Source of the DNA: Macrostomum hystrix
Lineage: Eukaryota; Platyhelminthes; Macrostomidae
Length of the DNA stretch: 64,000 bases
Direction: 5' to 3'
Assembly: GCA_950097015.1 (NCBI GenBank)
Contig: CATNEN010000038.1
Location: 16,176,001 to 16,240,000 of the forward strand
The notes below the pieces were generated by a model that was given only the letters and a program-made list of their open reading frames with translations, searched no databases and was not told the DNA's origin. Shown piece by piece: positions 56,572-64,000 of this stretch. Position numbers and translations under genes: made by a program. Numbering within the stretch: the first letter of the stretch is position 1; each line of letters begins with the position of its first letter.

Positions 56572-56932
56572 AAACTAACCTGTTACGGACTTTTAGACGG
56601 CAAAAGATTACAATATAAAATTTTTATGAACTATATCTGATGTGATTTTTTCTAATCATCATTTTGTATACTTGTTTTTGGTTTAAAGTCATACATCGAA
56701 TGGTGATTAAACGTGATTTTTACATTATTCGTTAACAGTAGGAAGACCACGTGGATGATTTTTTATGTGTCTCCCAAAATATTCAACCAATCGCCATGAA
56801 AGCGCAGAACACGGGCTAAAAACAGAACGCGAGATATTCAAAGATTCTCGTCGTGGTGTCTGGTTGAAAAAAACCACAAATAAAGGCGTAACTTTTCTGC
56901 TCACGAAATATCATAATTGTAACCATGTCAGC
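56572..56932. other. TEP 3' untranslated region and spacer
   Basis: An AATATAAA element at about 56612 could be a variant poly(A) signal. No other gene recognised. Confidence 0.4.
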
Positions 56933-57283
56933 TGGGGGGTCGGTGGCAGAGCGGTTATCGCGTTCGCCTCTTGCACCAAGGTCCCTGAGTTCGATTCCAC
57001 GGCGAGGCCTCATTTATTTGGGACGCAGTCGCGGAGAGAAGGCTTGGGGCTTGTCGTGCAATTTACGCCCTTGAGGGCCAACCTCCAAGGCACAGTGAGA
57101 GTGTACACTGCCTGATGATGAGAAAGTCAGAGCAGATGTACACACCTGTGTGAGCGTGTGCCTGCGTTCAGCATCTGAGTGCGTGTGTGCTCAGGGGTCA
57201 GCGAAATGGGCAGAACTGCCTCCTCGCTGGCTGCGGGTCTAGTGTTACCAAAATGATGTGCGATTGCCCGCAGCCCTCCTGCA

Positions 57284-57313
<30 letters not shown>
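56933..57313 (+). repeat. SINE B, full-length copy
   Basis: tRNA-derived head GGTGGCAGAGCGGTTATCGC (A box) and GAGTTCGATTCCACGGCG (B box), then a body with TTGGGACGCAGTCGCGGAGA, GCTCAGGGGTCAGCGAAATG and GCCCGCAGCCCTCCTGC, ending in (ATT)n. This is the reference copy for the fragments elsewhere in the window. Confidence 0.85.
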
Positions 57314-57317
<4 letters not shown>

Positions 57318-57988
57318 ATGTCACCTATCATTGTTAACTATTTCGGAATGATTAAAATGTTACTTTTTCATTTTGAACCCATGTGGATTCGTCATATAGG
57401 TTTACGCAGAGTAATGCGTAGTTATCTTTATCGACAAGAAGACCCTGTGATGCTGGCGTCGAACAGCTTTGTAATGCTGGTGGAATTTCACGAAAATCGG
57501 TCATTCGGTTTGGTAGCTATCGTGAATTAGGCAGTGTGTATTTGAAATATCCCTGTGATCTTTCTACGAGACTGTTAACAGTTGCACAACCCAGAAAATT
57601 TCTCTGCAATTATTTAGCACCTGGAACAGCTCTAATAGCTGTTCATGGGATTTTCTTGTGTACAACCTATAGTTTTATCTTTTGTAATCGGTTAAGTTTT
57701 TATATTCGCTACTAATTTAAATCTCGGTCACAACTTTCAAGGCTATTTGTCATGTTTGAACATATTTTTGCCATTTTAAAAGTCGCAGTAAGAATACCAA
57801 ATTTTATTCCAGTTGCATGTAACTGTAAGTACTTTTTCTGCTTGCAGAATAATAATTATAAAAATGGTTTCTCACTATTTCGTAAGAAAAGTTTGAGCTT
57901 GAATCTCCTGTCTTGATAGTGTAAATTTTAGTCCTTAATCTTGAAGTTTGAGATAATATGCAAGCTTAATTGAACGATCAAACTGTAG

Positions 57989-57990
<2 letters not shown>
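57314..57990. other. Spacer, no gene seen
   Basis: AT-rich sequence between two SINE copies. Nothing recognised on either strand. Confidence 0.5.
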
Positions 57991-58028
<38 letters not shown>

Positions 58029-58300
58029 TGCAGGAGGGCTGCGGGCAATCGCACATCATTTTGGTGACACTAGACCCGCAGCCAGCGAGGAGGCAATTCT
58101 GCCCATTTCGCTGACTCCTGAGCACACACGCACTCAGATGCTGTACGCAGGCACACTCTCACACAGGTGTGTACATCTGCCCTGACTTTCTCATCGTCAG
58201 GCAGAGTACAATATCACTGGTGGTTGACCCTCAAGGGCGTAAATCGCCGCGGAATCGAGCTCAGGGACCTTGGTGTGAGAGGCAAACTCGTTGACGCTAC
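57991..58300 (-). repeat. SINE B copy
   Basis: Minus-orientation copy with a 36-base (AAT)n tail at 57991-58027, then TTGCAGGAGGGCTGCGGGCA, through GACCCTCAAGGGCGTAAATC to GTGTGAGAGGC of the tRNA-like head. The region corresponding to the GGACGCAGTCGCGG body part is deleted. Confidence 0.83.
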
Positions 58301-58469
58301 TACACTTACGCCCATGATTGGAGGTGGCATAATTAAACTGCAAAACATTGCGAATTCAATTTAACAAAGAAAACATTTTATTTCCAGTTGAATTTTTCAT
58401 ATTTATCTTGATCATAAAAAAATAATTTTTATGAATTCTATACTAGATTCGTTTTAGAAGAGAATGTTT

Positions 58470-59275
58470 TGGAAAACATTACCCGATCGGATGACGTGGA
58501 CGGAGTCGACGCCCAGCTAGCTCAAAGGCCGCGCCAAGGCACACTTTTGCGGCGTTTGTATTTTTTCGGGCGTGCTCAGGCTGTCGCCCATGGCACCAGG
58601 CATCAGAGGACGCCCGCCTTGTCGAGTAGGCCCAGAACAGCAGAATGGTCAGTCAGGGCAGGGCAGTTGATGAGCATGCAGTTGGGCGACAGTCTCCTCC
58701 TATGATACAATTTCCGCACGGACAGTCATCGGCGGCAGTCCAGCAGCATCAGGCTCGAGCACCTCCACTCTGGTGTTGCGCGGACACCCAGTGATGATGT
58801 GCACGTCCAGGTTGTCGACGGGGTTCGTCTCGCTGCCTGGGCCGCTGTGCACCCTCACACAGCACGCGGAATTGCCGCATTTGCGCTGCAGTGTCCGGCT
58901 GCCTATCCAAGTCGTCCATCAGGGTCCAGGTCTCGTCGACGCGTACTGCAGCACGACGGCCGGCAATAGCCGAGTGGCCTGAGCCCGTCCTCCAGAGCCG
59001 GATCGGATTGGAGCACTTCATGAGCGCATACAGATCAAACTGCGACTCAGGCCAATAAATATCGTCATTTCACCAGGTCGTCGGCGACATCCGGCCTGAG
59101 GCCGCGCCGAGGTAACACAATCATGCACTCGCTGTCCTCGGCAGCACCTTGTCAGTTCGCACCTTTAAGATGACCGGCGATGTTGCCGCCTTCTAGGCCA
59201 TCCACCAGATGCTTAGCACCTTCAGCCGTCGATGATAGCGCAAGATCGTCCGCGTTAGCCGAGAATGGAGAGCCA
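58470..59275 (-). mobile_element. LINE fragment (same family as 36881-38042)
   Basis: 59215-59270 in reverse resembles the [15 protein letters not shown] segment of the first LINE (shared ATCGTCCGCGTTAGCCGAG-type sequence), and the adjacent GC-rich stretch is pol-like with frameshifts. Stops and indels throughout. No 3' tail identified. Confidence 0.6.
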
Positions 59276-60866
59276 TTTAAACTAATTTATTTTTTAATTC
59301 AAAGAGAATGATGAAGAAGAAATAATAAATTAAAGGATGTACAGCTCGTTGCGGCCCTTTTTCTGTGTCTCAAAACTGAGACTACGCCGCGTTAAAATTA
59401 TTCTTAACCGGTATCTGAATTGCACAGATGCAGTAATGTTGCTAATTTCTTACAACCTGTGCGTTTAGACTTGATATTACTAAGGGCAAAACGTGCGCTA
59501 TGGCCCTGTTCGAGCGTACCTCCTTTTGGCGTTTTAGGGGAGTTTCAAGGGGGCAGTTGCAGCCGTACTTAAAGTTACTATCATGCCCTCGATCACCTAT
59601 GGAGGATCCGTTGCAGCATTTTTGGCATCCATAAAGACGATGATTTTTACACCGGGTTTGGCCCTGCAAAGTTTGTAGTTTTCAGAAATGTGGCGTCTAA
59701 TACCAGCTGTTGCAGTTGCTTGTTTATTATAAGTTAGTAGGTTAACCTAGTACTTCAGTTTTATTTTCTTTCGAGGATTAAATTTAACTACGTTGATGCC
59801 CTTGCTAAGATATTGTTTTTGTTATGCATTACCAACAAGTCGCGCGCTTTTAAACACTTAAACAGACTTTGACTGGGCCATCACGTATGTGCACGATTTG
59901 CATTACCTATATAATTCCTAAGTCCATGAAAATCGGCCTAATTATGTATAAGCGATTATAAGATAGACTGATGAGGTCTGCTCTATAGGCTGTACATAGT
60001 AACATATAATTGGTATGTCATATATATCCGAATAACATGCTTATTCGCTGAATTAACCGTCGCCGCCCCTACCATACCTGATACCTGACCCAGTCCTAAA
60101 TCCAATCCAATCCAATCCAAAACCAAACCCAATCCCAAAGTACTAGGCCTACTGACTTACTGTTCTTAGTTGATTTATAAGCTCATAAAATAAATTGATA
60201 CAGTCTTTGCTGATTCAGCAAGATAATTAGGTTTGTAGATAGGCAGCATATGCCATACTGATCTATTAATAGGCCTATGTTATATCTAGGTAGGGCCTAG
60301 CAATTTACATGTGTCTAAGTGCAAAATACTTTATTAACAAATTGTCCAAATGCACTGGTTTTATCTATAGTTTTCTATAATATATAATCCGTACTGATTT
60401 GAGATTCTAGTCTTAGTCAGGCTATCAATGGACTAGAGTTGATAGAATTTTGATTGCCTAATCAATCACACTTATTAGAATAAGTTTTAAGTCCTAGACT
60501 ATGTATCTTATTACATACTTTTTAGTTAAACTTTTACATGTATTCCAATTAACCAACATAAATAAATATAAATTGAAGTACACTTCAGGACATTATAGTT
60601 ATAAGAAGTTTATTTTGTTATTGGTGTGAATATTCTATAGAAAGGTTTTAGGAATACTGACACAGATAGGCCTACATTAAATTTTTCTATAATATAACAA
60701 CTTAATTCATGTTTCAACATCCTAAAATTGTTCTTGGTTATAAAACTGTTACATTTTAATCTTAGGTCAGTTGTCATTCTTGTCAAAGAAGTCAGTCTGC
60801 TATATTTTTTTGTTTTATGTTTTTTTACTTACTATCAAATTTTCAGTAGCCAAACAACTAAACATA
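59276..60866. other. Spacer before the RUN-domain gene
   Basis: AT-rich, with a short CCAAT-type repeat (CCAATCCAATCCAATCC) at about 60101. No convincing exon. It probably contains the promoter and 5' untranslated exons of the next gene; an acceptor (TTTTCAG) at about 60840-60846 precedes its start codon. Confidence 0.4.
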
Positions 60867-61496
60867 ATGGCAGACAAGCTTGCTTTCAAGCAAGGTCTAC
60901 GCCATGCATCTCAAGCAATTGTTATTACTAGACAGAACTTGTTTGCTGTCTGTAGGTAAGTGTACTTATGTGCTGTCTACAAGTTGTTTGATAAATGTTT
61001 TACAATTGTTATCATACATTCTTTGCAGTCTTTGTGTCAAAAGTATATTGGACAGAGCCTGCTTTCAAGTTGTTGATGAGTCATCTTTAGATTTACAGAA
61101 CTTTCTCAACATCATTGAGACTATCTTCTTCTTTCAGTTTAAAGGTAGGTAACTGCATTGGTGCATTTATCGCCAAGCTTGGACTGCCTAACAAGCAGCA
61201 TTTTCATTGCAGGAAATATTGATAATAAACGGAACCCCTATTCTGTTTTAAAATATTGTGCTACTAAAAATACTAGTCACCTGTTCCATACCATTGAGAG
61301 TCTGGACAAGCTCAATCACTTCATTGGCAAGGTATGTCTATTCGATCTCTTGAGAGTCAAGTTGTAAAATGTATTATGCAGTATTAAATTAATGCAAACT
61401 TATTTTATAGTTTCGAGCAGCCATTCGACTTGCATTAATGAACAAGTGTCTCTATATTTTACTAGAGACACTTCTGGCCAAGCGATCAGCTTTAGA
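60867..61496 (+). CDS. RUN-domain protein, RUNDC3-like (5' exons only)
   Basis: RUN domains bind small GTPases of the Rap/Rab type and act in vesicle and neuronal signalling. Exons 60867-60955, 61029-61144, 61213-61331 and 61411-61496, with consistent phases and good splice sites. The start MADKLAFKQGLRHAS follows an acceptor at about 60846. The translation carries RQNLFAVCSLCVKSILDRAC, DLQNFLNIIETIFFFQFKGN and AAIRLALMNKCLYILLETLL, which match the RUN-domain order in RUNDC3 (NLITVC..VK.LL; ..FV.F..ILE.IL..RFKG; .AWIR.ALM.K). Here the KGRAW motif is KFRAA. The last donor leaves phase 2 and no further exon is found before 64000, so the gene continues beyond the window or is broken by the repeats. 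Confidence 0.7.
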
Positions 61497-61745
61497 GTAA
61501 GTAGTTTAGTATTTATTTCAATTTTGTTTATTTTAAAGCATATAAGAAATATTCTATCTTTGTAAAGTCTTATAGTACAGTCATAAAATAATTTGCTAGA
61601 AAGGTAATGCAGGCTGATTGTAATTTTGCTGTCTGTATTCGTAGTGTACTGGTATTTTTATATGCCTATTATTCCAACCCACAGCTACAAACCATGAATT
61701 AAGTACATGTACTATTGTTTAACATATAAAGTTTCTTAGACTCGA
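61497..61745. other. Start of RUN-gene intron 4
   Basis: AT-rich, no feature recognised. Confidence 0.4.
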
Positions 61746-62220
61746 CCTTCACTCTTGGCACAGCATCTTAATTTATTAATGAATTAATAAGCTGCTCGTG
61801 AATGCTAGTGAAGGTAGATTAAAACTGACGGTAAATCTGCAGTCTGTCTTCGTTGTCTAGCTCTGATTTAAATAGCCTGACTCCGACCTCTGGGACTGCT
61901 ACATCTTACAATAACACGCTTGAAAAATGTTACACAGCCTTCCTTTGCTAATGCAAGACACGTTTATACAATAAGGCAATTGAATAAACAAACAAAGAAG
62001 ATATAAACCCTACTGTCGTCCTAAGCACGGCTGATAAGTGCCAATTTTATTAAACAGCCTTCACTCTTGGCATAGCAATAATTATAATTCTCTAGATGTG
62101 TTGCTTGTGAATGCTAGTGAAGGTAGATTAAAACTGACGGTAAATCTGCAGTCTTTCTTCGTTGTCTAGCTCTGATTTAAAATAGCCTGACTCTGACCTC
62201 TGGGACTGCTACAGACAAAC
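61746..62220 (+). repeat. 312-bp tandem repeat, first pair
   Basis: Unit beginning CCTTCACTCTTGGC and containing GAATGCTAGTGAAGG and TAGCCTGACTCCGACCTCTG. The second, partial unit starts at 62058 (period 312) with an indel near its start. CCTTCACT...AGTGAAGG forms a short inverted repeat around the unit's first 90 bases. Confidence 0.92.
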
Positions 62221-62379
62221 TTCGAGGGGTCTCCAAAACAGTTTTTTTTCATTTTTACAATCTTTTAATTTCCAGCCACTTGCAAGCAGCATCAAAAAGT
62301 GCGTGCCGGTGTGATATATCGCCACTGTATTTTACGCTCGTACAACGCTACTTGTGCGAATGTTTTATAAGCTTAAAAA

Positions 62380-62900
62380 ATAAATAGGGTGTGGGGCGTA
62401 GGGTGTGAAAGTACGGAATCTTTCATATTAAATCCTCCATCACATTCACTGCACGCTTCGCGGTATGTTGTCGAGCGTTGTCGTGATGGTGGATGTATGG
62501 TTTCTCACCTGACCAACGCATGTTCTGTCCATCAGTTTTATGCATCTGCACAGTGGCACCGTAGCAATCGGCGTTGATAGTTTTTCGTTTTTCCGAAAAT
62601 CAATCGAGAGAGCCACTGCTGTCAAAGAGCTTGAGCGTCAGCATAACCTTCTTGGATTTTTGATCCCGGCACGCCTCGACTGGACTATGCAGGGATTCCC
62701 TGAATCCTCAAACTCGGCTCTCTTCCTTGGTTTCTAGATTGAAGAACCATGTCCTGGTCTTGTCTCGACGAATAATAAGTCTGCTGACGTAACCCTAGCC
62801 ACTATTGTTCAAACTTTCAATTGGACATGGGGATCTCCAAGCACTAAGCCTTGAGGTCAGTTGTAAGAAAGCGCGGCACCCAGTGGCCTGAGATCTCATA
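62380..62900 (-). pseudogene. Mariner/Tc1-type transposase remnant
   Basis: Minus-strand frame with GATVQMHKTDGQNMRWSGEK, YIHHHDNARQHTAKRAV (the HHDNARPHTA catalytic block) and a further Asp/Glu region. Upstream fragments RKRAEFEDSGNP and TRPGHGSSI lie in other frames. Multiple stops and frameshifts. Terminal repeats not recognised. It sits between the two pairs of 312-bp repeats. Confidence 0.7.
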
Positions 62901-63474
62901 AATTCCCAAATCTTATTCAGTACAGAATGTCAGATATCTGGCGCACGGTGACTCAGATATCAGGATTCATCAGAACTTGAATTTGTTGCGTCAGTCTTGT
63001 GAGCCAACGCCGGACAATTTAGTCTTTTCCGGCTATCGTTTCCGTGGAGATCTTAATAAAAATGCTTCGTGATTCGAGCGCAACTCTACTCAGCAGACCA
63101 GAGTGCAAATATTTGGCTAAGCTGACTCTCGATACTCGAAACAGAGCTCATTATGTCACACAAAACTTGCCTCAGATAATCCTGTGCACGGTAATTTGTT
63201 GATTTGGGATTGAGCACTGAGGCAGTGACCAGAAAAGCCACTTGCGTATTGACAATTCGAAACACTGGTACGCACCTATGCACGCACTTTTGGTTACTGC
63301 AAGTAAGTGGTTGGAGATAAAAAACTTGATTCAATTTATACGTGCTTACTAAACTTAAATATTTCATTTGCCTTTATACTTGTGAAGGTTTAGCAAGGCA
63401 TTGTAGAGCTGTTATAGAAATACCGAGAAATTTTTAGACGCTCGAAGATATTAAATCTCTGCATTGAAATCGAA
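62901..63474. other. Spacer between mariner remnant and second repeat block
   Basis: Degraded; it may contain further mariner 5' sequence on the minus strand. No gene recognised. Confidence 0.35.
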
Positions 63475-63476
63475 GT

Positions 63477-64000
63477 ACTTCACTCTTGGCACAGCATCTT
63501 AATTTATTAATGAATTAATAAGCTGCTCGTGAATGCTAGTGAAGGTAGATTAAAACTGACGGTAAATCTGCAGTCTGTCTTCGTTGTCTAGCTCTGATTT
63601 AAATAGCCTGACTCCGACCTCTGGGACTGCTACATCTTACAATAACACGCTTGAAAAATGTTAAATAGTCTTCCTTTGCTAATGCAAGACACGTTTATAC
63701 AATAAGGCAATTAAATAAACAAACAAAGAAGATATAAACCCTACTGTCGTCCTAAGCACGGCTGATAAGTGCCAATTTTATTAAACAGCCTTCACTCTTG
63801 GCACAGCAATAATTATAATTCTCTAGATGTGTTGCTCGTGAATGCTAGTGAAGGTAGATCAAAACTGACGGTAAATCTGCAGTCTGTCTTCGTTGTCTAG
63901 CTCTGATTTAAATAGCCTGACTCCGACCTCTGGGACTGCTACATCTTTCAATAACACGCTTGAAAAATGTTAAACAGTCTTCCTTTGCTAATGCAAGACA
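63477..64000 (+). repeat. 312-bp tandem repeat, second pair (runs off the window)
   Basis: Copies start at 63477 and 63789, period 312, more than 95 percent alike by eye to the block at 61746. Same orientation as the first block, so the mariner remnant lies inside a satellite or is flanked by long direct repeats. Confidence 0.92.

Overview
This window is nuclear DNA of an invertebrate animal. The genes are spliced, with GT-AG introns, animal-type families, and GC-rich exons set in AT-rich, very repeat-rich introns and spacers. A plant-like beta-1,2-xylosyltransferase, known in animals mainly from snails and flukes, points to a spiralian such as a free-living flatworm or a mollusc. That placement is inference only.

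Layout. 248-1421: 3' exons of ribose-5-phosphate isomerase (RPIA). 3306-6245, minus strand: complete four-exon GT61 beta-1,2-xylosyltransferase-like gene. 6955-9246: young, internally deleted Ty3/gypsy-type retrotransposon. 11829-18063: hAT transposon with a second, different hAT (12818-15971) inserted in its transposase; both have recognisable 8-bp target duplications. 18087-21180: repeat-rich spacer with a foldback hairpin and SINEs. 21241-21651: intronless histone H2A.Z. 23888-24190, minus: inverted partial copy of a glycine-rich gene whose fuller copy lies at 25529-29394. 31268-56571: an almost completely traceable thioester-containing protein (TEP/alpha-2-macroglobulin family) gene of about 21 exons. 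Its intron 4 holds an antisense LINE and a Penelope-like element with a hammerhead-ribozyme motif. 58470-59275: another LINE fragment. 60867-61496: first four coding exons of a RUN-domain gene resembling RUNDC3. 61746-64000: 312-bp tandem repeats around a dead mariner transposase.

The genes do not form a pathway. TEP is a secreted innate-immunity type protein, the xylosyltransferase acts on glycans in the Golgi, and RPIA belongs to the pentose phosphate pathway.

The most striking structural feature is that about a dozen introns each carry their own private minisatellite (units 14-60 bp). One C/T-rich family of 15-16 bp units recurs at four places, once inside an intact hAT-type MITE. These arrays lack stop codons and produce long spurious reading frames. 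All exon borders were placed by eye from splice signals, reading phase and family similarity; none was checked against transcripts.
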